Shown: positions 1 through 12,885 of the stretch, in pieces | Numbering within the stretch: position 1 is the stretch's first letter | Layout of the letters: each line of letters begins with the position of its first letter | Source of the DNA: Hydractinia symbiolongicarpus | Taxonomy: Eukaryota; Cnidaria; Hydrozoa; Anthoathecata; Hydractiniidae | Direction of reading: 5' to 3' | Assembly: GCF_029227915.1 (NCBI RefSeq) | Contig: NC_079889.1 | Location: 994,001 to 1,058,000, forward strand | DNA: 64,000 bases | Translations under genes and position numbers: made by a program | Notes under the pieces: generated by a model | Databases searched by the model: none | What the model was told of the DNA's origin: nothing | The model's input: only the letters and a program-made list of their open reading frames with translations

Positions 1-19
1 GAGCCAATTCTTTATTTAG

Positions 20-3000
20 GAAATGCTAAACTACAAGTTAAAGCCATCTTATGAATATCAAGCAGATCCCTGGAAATACTCTCCTGTAACATCTGAAGAA
101 AAAAATAAAGTGAAGAAAACGTTTAAAGAGGTGGCTAGGTAGAACGAGAATTACAATTGCCAATGTTAAAAACCACGAAGACGTTTTATATAGTCATCAA
201 AGAAAAAATCTAGTTTAAATTCGACGGTGTCTTGATTTTTATACGAAGTAAGCCCAATCAGGGGCGAAGTTAACTGAAGTTTACCGAGCCTAATTGAAAT
301 AAGTATGTAACGAATTTGAAAGAAGGAATATAAATACATAACGTGCTTTTTGTTTAGTGCCGTAAGATTTACGAGTGATCTCTTTAAGAATACACTCGCT
401 AGACGAAGCAAAGTGACAATATTGTACGCAACGGAAACTGGGAAATCTGAAGAATATGCAACAATGTTGAACGAATTATTTTTACATGCATTTGATTCTA
501 AAATGTTGTGCATGGATAATTACAACTTTGTTGACCTTGAAAACGAACAATGTCTGTTTATAATAGCTAGTACATTTGGAAATGGTGAAGCGCCTGATAA
601 TGGCAAGGTAAATTTTTAGTTTTGGAAATACTCCACAGCCTTTCTAATTAAATGTGAGAATATTAATACAAGTCATGATTGTGAGATAAATACAAATCGT
701 AAATGCAGGGGCTAAAACAATTTTTGAAAATTTAAAGTTACTTTTGACTAGGTGTTCTTCTTACCACGGGGTATACAAACCAAAACAATCGTGTCAAATG
801 AGATATGTAGCAATAAAAAAAACACCATGTTCTTGAAAACATTGTTTTTTGTTTTTTTCCTTTAGGCGTTTGAAGAAAAATTGAAGAAACTGGTAGCAGG
901 AGGGTAAGAGAAGAGCAACAAAAACTTTTATTTTACATTTTCTATCAACTAAATTCACTAAATGGATTACCTTGTGTTGTATATTTTAGGAAAATTACCC
1001 ACGACAAATTGACTAACGTGAAGTAAGGCTTATTCCTAATTCTCTGTGTTGTAAATTAAATCCCACAACATAATGGCAACACTTAATTGATAATATCACA
1101 AATTTAGTTATTCTGTGTTTGCACTTGGTTCGAGAGCGTATCCATACTTTTGTGCATTTGGAAAGGATTTGAGTAAACACATTAAAGTTCTTGGTGGTGA
1201 AGAAATCTTCCCTACCGGTGAAGGTGACGAGCTCAATGGGCAAGAAGAATCTTTTAAGGAATGGGCTCGAGGTTGTTTTGAGGTAATATTTTTTATTATT
1301 TTTATTCCATATTTTTTTGTCTTTATTTATTTTTTTTAAGAGATTAACATGTACAGATTTGAATGATAATACACTAAAATTTTCGTTAAAAAAGAGCCAT
1401 AGGTAGAAACAAGGCATATAATCTTTTTTCTTGATCATACAGATGGGTTCAGTGATGATCTGATTTTTCTTATCAAACATAACATTAACATTTATATAAA
1501 ATGAAAATAACCAGTAACAAAATTGCCAAAGAATTGACAAATGGGAAATGAACATGTTTTGTTTCTTCACAGGTGGCATGCAAATTATTCTCCGTCGTTG
1601 ATGTGAAGATCAACACTCCTTCGGCTATAGCTATTTGGAAATCTGTTGCAGACTGGCAGGAAGGTCTATTCCAAATTGTAAAAGCTAAAGAAAATGAAAA
1701 ATCAGTTGACATATTGAAAGGTATATTCATTTTAACATACCATGCATAGATACAGGGTAAAAGATGTTAAAGAAGGATATGCAATGCATCAGTTTGAAAA
1801 ATACTATTTGATTTATGGATATAAATGAAAGCACACCCTTGGCTAATGAACGTTGCATTTAACTCTACGTTAGTGACAATTTTCAATCAAGTAAATAATA
1901 TATACATATAAAACTTCTAAACAAATTAAGATCATTTGCAGACCCTAAATATTTTTTTAATACTTTAGGTTTATCAAAATTACATCGTCGCAAAATTACC
2001 ACGACAAAAGCAATCTCGGTGGAAAATTTACAATCACCAAAATCTGGGTATGATATTGATCCGTCTTCCAAATACAATCCTGGAGTCTCTTATATCATTT
2101 TGATGCCTTTTTTTAAATAAAACGCAATTCTATTAATTTTTTTAGACGCATAACTGATCTAGTTAAATTGGATTCTTCAAATTCCGAGGGTATTATTTAT
2201 CAACCTGGAGATCATCTTTCTGTCTATCCATGTAACAACAAGAGACTAGTTCAAACACTACTTGAACTTTCAAGATGTGATATTGATTTTGACATTCCTA
2301 TATATCTTCAAAAGAAAAATAATGGTTAGTGAATTAAATCATAATGCCTATCATTAAGCTAACACTTATTATTTTTATCACGTCCAAGAAGCATGGAAAT
2401 TTATGAAAACAGGCCTTGTGGTCACGATAAGGTCTTTTTTTGCATCATTTTAAATCAAAGTCATTCAAACAAGCGCTGTTAATTTTTATTGCACAAGGCA
2501 GCATTCACCCTGGATGGTTTATTGGCTAGTATAGGAGTATATTAACCCTATTTATACTGGAGAAGGGGTGACTTCCATCACCAGCCTTTCCACCACTAAC
2601 TTAACCGGGCTAAAACATGATAACATCAAAAAAATTTCTATTTGACAACTATTGCTAAAAAGATCTTCGATTTTAAACCTTGAGAGTTTCCATAGCAACG
2701 GTGTTACTAAATGTTGTTCCAGAAAAAGTTATTTTCAATGATGGCGTCATAGCAACGTTGTTACCTTCTTTAATCAATCTCTTTTATGCTATACTATATT
2801 CTCTTAGTGTTTCATTGACATAAGTTGTTGAAAGGTTATTCGAGGTGGTAAAATCCACCATACCTCTTTTGATAACTAAAACAGCTAGTAAAAATATCGT
2901 TAAAAACAATTTTACCATCATTGGTAATTTAAACAAGGACATAGGAAAAAGTTGGTGAAGACTTACTAAAAAATAACGGGCGCAAATATTGTTGATTTAC

Positions 3001-6000
3001 TCCAGGTACTTATGTGTTGCCACCCCTTCCCCGCCACTGTCGACAAATCACCTATCAATGAGTTACAGACCAGTAGAGTTTAATTTTCCATTGTATAATT
3101 TTTTCTTACCCTATTATTTATTAAATTTAGGTGCGTATGAACCTAATGTTTTATTTAGATTTCCTCTATTTTTCTATGGGTTATGTTAGGGCATTTTAAA
3201 CTACTGAATAGAAAAAATTATATTAAATGCAAATCTTAAGTTGATTCGAATTGACATTTCACCCAAGAAATACTATTCACCAGGGCAATTACTTCGTTTA
3301 GATGGCATATGGGAATGTGCTGATAAATTTCCATTGCCCTCCAGTCTTCGAGAAATCTTCACTCATTATGTGGACATTACTACCCCACCCTCAACTAAGC
3401 TGTTGGCCTTGTTGAAAGAGACGTGTACCGATGAAAGTGAAATGAAAAGGTTGCACCAACTTGTTACAGTAAGATATTTAATATTACTTTTAAAGACCTG
3501 CAAAACTTGAAACTTGAAGGCTCTATGTGTGACTATTTATTATTTACATATGAACATACAGAGCTCTTACCACGTAGTAAACAACAAAACTTTAGCCTTC
3601 TTGGATTAAGAGTGCCCTATGACATTCAGTTTAAAGTAAGCGCATTGTATACTTAATGAGAAGTTTTGAATTTAAAGATCTTGCGACGACATTACGAATC
3701 AGTCAGTTCCAAAATGGGCTGTAGGAAAGGTTTTTATAATTGTCCAATTTTAGTCCAAGAATGGTCCTGTCATACACTAGGGAGAAGTACCGATTTCATG
3801 TTATTAGTTATAGATTCAACTTAACACCTTTAGTAACATCAATCTAATGTATTAATGTTATAAAGTTGAATCGTCGTGTAACAAAGATAACATAATATCC
3901 TGCTCGTAAATTTACATACTCATAAACGAACTACCATATTATTAAACTATATATATACTAGTCGATAAAGCCCGTGGAAAAATCCACTGAGGCAGGATAA
4001 AAATTAAAAAAAGCGTTATTTAAATTTTGATGACGTCAGCAACCCATCCATAAAAAAAATAATCAGAAGCTTTTTTTCACGTTAACTCTATTGTGTAGAG
4101 CTTAAAGCACTGATCAAGAAAATGTCTAGGATCGTGTACTTTTGACAAACGGTTACGGAAATATCGCGGTTTGAATGTTTTTTGATGACGTCATCAACCT
4201 GTCCATTCCGAAACGGATTTGGAGACTCAGGTTCGGGAAAATTTCCCAAATAGGTCTTAGGTGGTCCCTAGTTACCCACGCAGTAAAAAAGTCACCACCT
4301 CGTTCCAAGTTATTTTGCCTCTAAGTTTTAGGTCACTGTAATGGCTTCATTTATTTAATAAGATATTGACGTTAAAGTAGTGTTATTAAAGTCGCGCCGT
4401 AACGTCAGAAAATTTAACATATTAGACATAAGTTTTTCGGCGACATCAAACGAAAATGACGATATCCACTTTGCCTGTTACGGACAGACACAGTCTCTGT
4501 AATATTATAAGAGATGTCAAAATCACTGCCTCCTTATCCACAATCCTCCATGAAATACATTGAGACATGATGGCTAATTTCGATTTCGTCCCCATAGGTA
4601 GTGACATAGGCTATTTGTATACTAGATCCACGCAATTTAAACTTTTCAATGATCACAGCGGACTTAGGACTTGCTGACGTCAACATAGCCATTTTTCTCA
4701 CGTTTCTAAGCCTTTGTTTGCTCTGATCGCAAAGCAGATATGTTAAAAAGTGCCACTAGTTTTGCTTCCCCAACCAACATATGTGAAAAAATAGTACTTT
4801 CGAAAGTTGCACGCTGATTCGTGAGTTAATTCCCTTTGCAAAATGTTTATATGGATGTAAAAATGATAGGTTGTAGACGTTTAGTTTATTATATCTAGAA
4901 CAACGATCTATATGAGAACTGGAAGTACCGACAGTACCCCAACATTTGTGAAGTGTTCGCTGAATTTCCATCTGCACAGATTGATCTTACCATGTTACTG
5001 AATCAGCTACCAGTGTTAAAACCTGTAAGTTCTTGCATTGGGTGAGAAATATAATTTGGACTAAAGCTTATAGAAATAGATGAAAGAGTCGCATTTTTTT
5101 TATTAACTGTTAACAAAAAAGGGAAAAAAGAATAGCAGAATTCAAACTCTTTGTTGCAATGTTGATGAATTTCGAGAATTTTCAAGTAACTCGTTGTAAT
5201 CCAATTAGTTAGTTTACCTGAAACCATTTGGATAACCTAAATTATCAACACGAAAAACTGAAAAATAAACAAAAAAAATGTATTACTATATAATTAACAG
5301 GCTGACCTAGCAACATCAGCAAAAATTGCTCATATTATTACAAATTTTGTAATAACATTGGCCAAAGTATATTTTTTTGTACCTACTTTCTCATGCTTTA
5401 GCGTTTCTACTCCATTTCATCTTCACCAGACATGTCTCCAAATCAAGTGCATTTGACTGTTGCATTGGTATCCTACATGATTGATAGTAAGTGTTAATAG
5501 GATGCTATGAACATGCTGCACATAAACCAATCATCTTCGTTATGCTATTGTGGCCTCAAAACTAAAAAGGTTTAGTGTACTATGACTAGTAATATACCTC
5601 TGTCCATTTTCGTGTCTTAGAAAAAACACATTATGGTGTTTGTTCGTTGTACTTGCATTCATTGACAAAAGGTGATTTGGTATCATGTCACATCAGAACG
5701 TAAGTAATGCCAATTCTCCATGAATAACGTGAGAATTCTTTGGATAAAAATCATCAAGGCGGAATTTCAAAATCTTTTAAAATATTTTTAGAATAATGCT
5801 GAGGCCAATGTTTTATGTGTGAAATTCAAATAATCCGAACTGGTCATATTTACAGCATTATTCTCGAAAGAAATTGTTGTCCTATGCATTGGTTCCGTTA
5901 TTGGAGATTAGTTTCTCCCCTATTTGTTCAATAAGGTATTAAATGACACCGCATTTTACATATTAAATAAAGTATTGACCCTTGTATAACGAAGATGTTT

Positions 6001-7951
6001 TTTAAAAAAACTCAAAATTCTTGCTGTCAATCAGTCGTTGTTACATGCAATTTCTGGCCACCTGCTCCTTTTACTTTGAGCGAGTTTGGCACTGCTAGAA
6101 AGGAAATCTCAAAATTAAAACGTCACGATTTGCACCAATAGACTGCATGTCGGTATTTCGGCCTTACTCTTCTTAGGGTTAAGAATCATGAGAATCAAAC
6201 CAAGAAATATGACTCTTTTAAATGGGTGCTGTATGGTTTTGCAACAATGTTGGCAAAAATTTCTTACAACATTATTTTACATAAAAACTGATTTGTTTAG
6301 ATATATGGCTTAACATAATCATTAATCATAATAATAATAATCAATTTTTCACATTCTTAGTGCTCCTCGATTCCACCTTCCAAGCTCACCTTCTGTGCCT
6401 ATAATTATGGTGGGACCTGGAACAGGCATTGCTCCCTTTAGAGGGTTTTGGCAGCAAGCTATTTATGACAAAAAAAACGATAACAAAGAACGAAATATGT
6501 TTCTTTTATTCGGATGTCGCAACTCTACGATGGATAATATTTACCAAAATGAACGAGATGAGGTATCAAAGAAGGGTATCTTCAAGAAAAGTTTGACTGC
6601 TTTCTCAAGAGAACCAGATGTAGCTAAGGTAAGTGCTGCATTATACCTTCACCTTTCCTCACTTTTGCTAATATTTCATTTTATAAGTTTCCTTCAACTC
6701 TTCGGATAAAATAAAAGCTGCATTAAATGTTTGCGTTGATCTAAACATTTTTAGGTTTACGTGCAAGATCTGATCAAACAAAATGGTACTGAGATATTGA
6801 ATCACCTCTTAGAAGGTGGACATTTATATGTTTGTGGTGATGTTTCCATGGCAGCAGGTGTAAACAAAATGATGGAAGAGTTAGTGCAAGAATTTGGTGC
6901 GTTGACGCAAGATGAAGCTAAACGTTACGTCAACACAATGAAGGTACATAAACAGCCTAGTCAGGGCTTCATTCTCGTTAGCCCTGAGAGCAGCTGGTCA
7001 TCAACATAGCAATCGGATTAGATATTATAATCACTAATTTTTTTTAAGTGCAAGAAAAATATTTGGGGAGCGAGGTTTGGTACATAAACATTGCATTATT
7101 TGTTAGAAATTTTTAGGTTTTATCGTGGGAGAAATAAAGAGCTCTCAAAAACTTTATTCCAGTCAAGTTGTGTAGCTCTAAAATGTTAATGGCTTTATCG
7201 TTTTATAACATAGAGAGTAATATCTATATTTTATATTTATTTTCCAGAGTGAAGGACGATATCATGAAGATATATTCGGAGTGACATTGAAACACAAAGA
7301 GGTGACAACCAAAGTGAGACAAGCAGTTCAAAGGTAAACACGTTTGATGTATCGTAGCTTTACTGTTGTGATCTTATCGCGTTTATATGATCATTGCATT
7401 TGATGATATAGATGATGATTATAGAATTCTTTAGTTAAATATTAGATATGAATAGAAAATAAACCCCCGTTTTGCTATATAACACAGTAAATTTTAGCGT
7501 AACGCCATGCTTTGGAGAAACAATGCTTGCGATATAAGAAAGTGACCCGTGATTTTTGTGCCATGGACTCACTTGTTTACTCACGCAAGGGAATTAATAT
7601 ATAAGATTTTCTGAGATCCCAGGAAGTAGAAATTTTTAGCACATTTAAAGAGAGAAAAGTTGAAATCTGTTATCTGAGGTAGCATATTATCCTGGCCCCA
7701 AACCAATTGACGAATTTAGTTTTATGATCAATTGCAAAGATTATTCTTGATAGAACATCAAATTATGAAATCGCAATAACACGACGCAAATTTAAATCTT
7801 TATTTTTAAACCCATTTATCTTTTTTTGTTTAGGACCAGAAAACTGTCCAGCCTTGTAAGTACCCTAAGTTTTGAAGCGTGAATCTTCCACAACTGACTG
7901 TACATACTATATGTTTTTTTTCAGGGAAAATCTCTTGATTTGAAGTCATAA
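20..7951 (+). CDS. NOS: Nitric oxide synthase, reductase half (5' part outside window)
   Basis: NOS makes NO and citrulline from arginine; this part passes NADPH electrons through FAD and FMN to the haem domain. Exons read: 20-138, 358-607, 866-903, 990-1022, 1108-1282, 1573-1720, 1969-2047, 2146-2324, 3284-3468, 4899-5024, 5402-5486, 5621-5699, 6361-6628, 6755-6943, 7248-7333, 7834-7855, 7925-7951. All have GT/AG ends and sum to 2088 nt, that is 695 codons plus TAA. Visible motifs are a basic calmodulin-binding stretch (exons 1-2), [10 protein letters not shown] (FMN phosphate loop), [25 protein letters not shown] (FAD), [17 protein letters not shown] and [14 protein letters not shown] (NADPH), and [11 protein letters not shown] near the end. 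The oxygenase half must lie left of base 1. The last two coding exons are only 22 and 27 nt. The start of exon 3284-3468 is the least certain junction. An ATTAAA lies at 8116 and an AATAAA at 8305. The family assignment is very secure. Confidence 0.95.
2325..3283 (+). other. Enlarged intron in + strand NOS copy
   Basis: This intron is about 959 bp, whereas the matching place in the - strand copy has only about 37 bp. Both begin with the same bases (gttagtgaattaaatcataa), then diverge after about 30 bp. Either the + copy gained about 0.9 kb or the - copy lost it. I see no terminal repeats or coding sequence inside. Confidence 0.55.
3957..4516 (+). mobile_element. CTAG-bounded non-autonomous element, long form, copy 1
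   Basis: It lies inside the 3469-4898 intron of the + NOS gene. It begins at ACTAG|TCGATAAAGCCCGTGG with a palindromic GTGGAAAAATCCAC and ends near cagacacagtctctgtaatattataagaga. It is clearly homologous along its length to the copies at 10680 and 11410, including repeated TGACGTCA-like words. It has no coding capacity. Confidence 0.75.
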
Positions 7952-9317
7952 ATTGCAAATAGGGACCTGTTTACTGCGACCTGTTTTTTTTTGTTTTTTA
8001 ATTTTTATATATTTGTACTACAAATTTTATAGGAAATTTTTTGTATTACTTTGAAAATATTTTTTGAATTTTTTCTAATATACATTTACCGAATTTCCTA
8101 ATTATGCCAAACTCCATTAAAGAGGTCGATACTAAAAATAATAATAATCCCTAGTTCCTTAGCCAACCAAAAATACCTAGTTTGTAAATAATTCGGTTCG
8201 TTAAGCGCCTCAATTCTGACCTGAAAGTTACGGTCAAATCCGCCGTATAGCCGAGCTTCCTAAGAATAGCCTCGTTTTTAAAATATTTATTTTCTTCAAA
8301 TCTAAATAAAATCCAACCAGAATATTATATTGCTCTAAATACTTTTTTGCTCTAAAAACATTTTTGTTCATGATAGTTTAATTTTTTGAGAAGTATTAAG
8401 TTGAATTTTCTCATGTAGTAGCGAAGCGCATTTGAACACGCGGAAATTCTAAATAAAAAGAAAAGTTTTTTGTGTGTTTCATGAACTTCTTAATTTTCTC
8501 AAACTACTAAATATACCAGACAGTGCAGCCAGTTACAAAATCTTCCATGTGTGTGTTTCAAAGTCTTTCGTTTAAGTCTAATTGAAGTCCAATGCGTAGC
8601 TTACAATCTCCTTTTACTTATTTTTGAAATACTAAATTTTATTTATTCCGACAAAAAAATCAAAACAAGATGTTAGTCTACTGTACCTTTCGAACACAAG
8701 TAATATTTACTTTGTAACCCTAAAAAGTAAGTTTAACGGGAATAAATAACATGCAGGAAACCATAATTTTTTTAAGTCTTGATGCTAAACGTTTGACTCA
8801 TTTTCACATCAGGCTATTTGAGGACTCCGCACGGCAACAAAAATTGACACACATTAGATGACGTCGTTTAGTTCAAGATGACGTCATCAGGTATTTCCAA
8901 TCCCGTAGAAAGGTTAAAACGGTAGAATATAAGATTTAGGATAAGAAAAATGGTGGCAAACGTTTAGATAAATTATTAAACAAAAAGGCTGAATATGACT
9001 TTAGAACCGTTCTTAAGTTTATTCAAACAAATTTTCCTTTCCGATTTTTTTTCTAACCACCTGTTAAAACGTGATGTCATTTCAAAACGTTTTTGACTAT
9101 TCTAAAGCTAACTTAGAATGATGAAAAGTCACTAAATTTCAACCCCTAAAACGGTATTCTTTCCATTTTATTAAAAAAAATTAGAGGGAGAGGTTTAAAA
9201 AAGCTCCTCCCGGCCCAAAAAAGCAAATATGCATAAGAAGAAGTCAAAAACAACGAAAAACGTATTTACTGTAGTACGTGTGGTTCTTGGTGGCTTACAG
9301 CTGATGCTTTTTTTTAC
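7952..9317. other. Intergenic, 3' of + NOS; no gene seen
   Basis: This AT-rich sequence probably contains the 3' untranslated region of the + strand NOS. Around 8860-8890 and 9070 there are TGACGTCATC-type words shared with the transposon families nearby, probably remnants. No coding exon or clear terminal repeat is visible. Confidence 0.5.
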
Positions 9318-9456
9318 TGTATGTCGGTTTCACTGATTACATATTGCAAGTAGTTGATGGATTTAATTGGACATTTAATAGTCACAGTATTCCACGTGAT
9401 TTTCATTTCATATCCCTGAGGGATTAGAGATAAGTTAAAGAAGGGACCAAATACGT
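9318..9456 (-). pseudogene. Orphan exon related to the 34.7-38.5 kb receptor-like gene
   Basis: An open segment after a tttttttag acceptor reads DVFGPFFNLSLIPQGYEMKI followed by TWNTVTIKCP and INYLQYVIS. It matches the third exon of the receptor-like gene (DLFGPFFNISIV, IQWN, VRYLRYEM) and uses the same entering phase (one base, then the exon). This is the first half of a fibronectin-III-like domain. The donor (gtaaaa) is weak, the exit phase differs from the intact gene, and I found no partner exons nearby. It is therefore either a relic or part of a gene whose other exons I could not recognise. Confidence 0.5.
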
Positions 9457-9620
9457 CTAAAAAAATTAATGAATTAAAAATTATTTTCAAAATTATTTCC
9501 CAAATAGGTATATAAAGGCAACGGTTATCATTTTTATCTAGCTGAAATAGTGATATCGTTGTGCATACCATCATTTAGGTCTTATTTTAAGACAAAGCAA
9601 GATGATACAAGGGATCGTTT

Positions 9621-9760
9621 AATACAATAATAACCGATTACCCCGGACTATACCGCGAAATGTCGCCTATGGTCTAATTTCCGACTGAGCTTGCGAGGCC
9701 GGTGCAATGACTGGGGCGATATTTTCGCTACAGCACAGGGTAATCGGTTATTATTGTATT
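9621..9760. mobile_element. 140-bp MITE with perfect 23-bp terminal inverted repeats
   Basis: Bases 9621-9643 and 9738-9760 are perfect reverse complements (aatacaataataaccgatta at the outer end). The 94-bp core has no ORF. The target duplication is not clear. Superfamily unknown. Confidence 0.8.
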
Positions 9761-10139
9761 TGTTAAGCGTCTGAGTTAGATAAGAATAAAAAAAAAAGAA
9801 GTTCGGTTTACAACTCTTATAATATAATTCACTACTTTTGTTATCACTCAAGATAAAAATTAGAAACATGAAAACAGAAGCATTCTATGCAGAATTCGAA
9901 ACTCCCTATAAAATAAAAATCTTTGTAAACAAAACATTACGACGTTCGACATTTACAGAAGAATGTGTAAAGTTAAAATATGCAACTTCAGTTTAGTTGC
10001 ATCAATTATTAAAATAACTTTGTTGACTAGTTAGCCTAGAATGACATGGGCCTTCACAATTTTTATATTGACTCAGTAACCAAAAAGGTTAAGTTATGAG
10101 TCTGAAAATGTTGGAACGCATTTGTTATTTATAATTTTT

Positions 10140-10675
10140 TGATAAAACCGGATATCTTATGGTGTTTTTGGCAATGTAGCTAGCTAGCTTGCTAGGTACT
10201 TAGCTAACCAGCTAAGCTGAAGAAGCTTCCACACAAATTTATTGACGCTTAATCTGGTACTTAACAGTAAAACATGGCTTTGCTGTTGTTTCTCTTCTTT
10301 GAAATGTTTTTATCGATAAATGTATTGTAGAAGTTAGATATTAATTTCTAATGCTTCTTGGAACTTGATTTTTAATGGTTGTGTACATTTTAAGCTACCA
10401 TTTTTCCTGACGACGAAAAATACCACTCTATACCGGCCACTATACCACTCTATAAGACTGTCAGCAGTAACTTTTGCTGACTTCAAAATATTTAAGTTTT
10501 CAAAAATGTATTGTTTGTCATACACTCCTTTTTTCTTATAATCATACAATTGATTTGGACTGAGGCTCAGTATGCTTAAGATTTTTCCAATTTGAGCCTG
10601 AAAGTATGCTTAGCAATATGCTTCTTTCTGAACTCTCGTTCAAACCTTTTCTTTTTCAAGAATAAATATTACACA
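10140..10675. other. Intergenic AT-rich sequence with TAGC-rich patch
   Basis: A short run of self-complementary tagctagctagc-like words lies at about 10175-10220. Nothing else is recognisable between the small MITE and the CTAG-bounded elements. Confidence 0.4.
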
Positions 10676-10679
10676 CTAG

Positions 10680-11409
10680 TCAATAAGGCCCGTGGAAAAA
10701 TCCACTGAGGCAGAATAAAAATGAAAAAGAAGCGTTAATTGAACTTTAATGACGTCAGCAATCCATCCACAAAAAAAATAATTTAGACGCTTGTTTTCAC
10801 GTTGCCTCTATTGTGTAGAGGTTAAAGCGCTGATCAAGAAAATGTATATAATCGTGTGCTTTTTATGAGCGGTTAATGAGATATAAGAGGTTAAAAATTT
10901 TGATGACGTCAGCATTGACCCGTCAAAACCTAACCTTTTTTTTAGAAATTTGCATACATGTTGCCTTCATCGCATAGATCTTGAAACGCTGATCAAGAAA
11001 ATGTATTGGATCATGTACTTTTGATAAATGGTTGTAGAGATATTAGGGTTTAAAGGTTTTTTCATGACGTTATCAACCCATCCATTCCGAAACGGATTCG
11101 GGGACCCAGGTTTGGGAAACTTTCCCAAATTGGTCCCAAGTGGTCCCTAGTTACCCACGCGGTGCACAGTCATTGACGTCACCATCTCGTTTCCAAGCTA
11201 TTTGGCCTCAAAGTTTTAGGTGCACTGTAATGGTTTCATTAAGTTAGTATAAGATATTGACGTTAAAGTAGTGTTATTGACGTCGCGCCGTAACGTTAGA
11301 AATTTTAACATTTGAGACATAACGTTTTCGGCTACATCAAAGGAAATTAAGCATATCCACTTTGCCTGATACAAACAGACACAGTCTCTGTATTATTATA
11401 AGAGACTAG
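10680..11409 (+). mobile_element. CTAG-bounded element, long form, copy 2 (complete)
   Basis: Starts after ACTAG with TCAATAAGGCCCGTGG and ends exactly at agagaCTAG, 730 bp. A small hairpin (acagacacagtctctgt) sits about 15 bp before the 3' end. The next copy begins at the following base, so the two are head to tail. No ORF. Confidence 0.8.
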
Positions 11410-12045
11410 TCGATAAAGCCCGTGGAAAAATCCACTGAGGCAGGATAAAATTGAAAAATAAGCGTCGTATGAGTTTTGATGGCGTCAGCAACCCATCAGC
11501 AAAAAAAATTAGAACCTTGTTTTTACGTTGCCTCTATTGTGCGGAGTTTAAAGCGCTGATCAAGAAAATGTATGTAATCACGTGTTTTTGATGAATGGTT
11601 AATGAGATATAAGGGTATAAAAATTTTGCTGACGTCAGCAGTCCCTAATAAAAGTACAAAAAACTTTTCTTTTGAAATTCGTATACCAGTTGCCTTCATC
11701 TTATAGATCTTGAAACGCTGATCAAGAAAATGTATAGGATCATGTACTTTTGACAAACGGTTACGGAAATATTGTAGTTTAAAGTTTTTTTGATGACGTA
11801 ATAAACCCGTGCATTCCGAAACGGATTCGGGATCCAGGTTTGGGAATTTTACCCAAATTGGTCCCATGTGGTCCCTAGTTACCCACGCGGTGAAAAAACA
11901 TTGACGTCACCACCTTGTTTCCAAGTTATTTGGCCTCAAAGTTTTAGGTGCACTGTAATGGTTTCATTAATTTAGTATAAGATATTGACGTTAAAGTAGT
12001 GTTATTGACGTCGCGCCGTAACGTCAGAAATTATTTTACACGCCG
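11410..12045 (+). mobile_element. CTAG-bounded element, long form, copy 3 (3'-truncated)
   Basis: Begins immediately after the CTAG that closes copy 2 and is homologous to it until about gtaacgtcagaaat near 12030, after which similarity stops. It lacks the final hairpin and CTAG. Confidence 0.75.
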
Positions 12046-12126
12046 AAATTTTTGGTTGTTAAGGTATGTTCTGAGCTTCAAGGTATGCTTAGCATTTTGC
12101 TTAGTTTCAGAGAAATTTGAGTTTAA

Positions 12127-12880
12127 CCCTATTCGGTCCGGGGGGGGGGGGGGGGGGGGGGCGGATTCCGCCCCCACTGACGGTTTTTTTTTAATAACTC
12201 CTGATTGCTTTGTTATATGGCTATGATACTTACTGAGTTTCAACATTTATCTATTAGACACCGGCATGCTAATTTTTTAGGTCCCATACCTTTCAGAGGC
12301 TTTGATATTGGCCATTACTCGAAACTACTCCTAAAAATCTCTATGAAATCCTTATAATGGGAAAAATATAATAACTCCTGTTAGGATTATCCTTAGAACT
12401 TGAAACTTGCAACACAACTTTTTTTCATCAAGAAGAATCATTTTGATTAATTTGAACACGTGACTAATCCGATTTCCCGATTTTGTCGGATTTTACCCGA
12501 AAATCGGAAAAAAACGGATTTTCGGGCAATTTTTGGCAATTTTTTATCCGATCCATGTAAAAACCGGAAGATATGTTAAATAACTTTTATTTATCTTTCA
12601 GAAACTTCAAACAGAATGTAAAAATTCGCTCTAGAACAAAAGTAATTATATTTTAAGCAGATAGTGGCATTTTTAACAATTTTCAAGCTTTTGATGACGT
12701 CACAGAAAATGTGCTGACGCAAGCAAATTTTTTTTGGCGCCATTTTGTTCCTTTTATGACGTACTATAAGTGTGCTAAGTTTGATTCAATTTGAACAACC
12801 CTATGAAAAGTTATTGAGGGGGGGGCGGAATCCGCCCCCCCCGGTCATAGTATGTCCGAAAAACCCCGGACCGAATAGGG
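12127..12880 (+). mobile_element. piggyBac-like non-autonomous element, copy 1
   Basis: Flanked by TTAA on both sides (12123-12126 and 12881-12884). Ends are inverted repeats beginning CCCTATTCGGTCCGG. TTAA target duplication with a CCC start is the signature of the piggyBac superfamily. The 754-bp interior has a run of over 20 G next to gcggattccgcccc and no transposase. It is a near copy, in reverse orientation, of the element at 41856-42597. Confidence 0.85.
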
Positions 12881-12885
12881 TTAAG

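Noticed and set aside
12031-12246. Poly-Gly and poly-Pro ORFs
   Set aside because: They come from the G-run in the piggyBac-like element.
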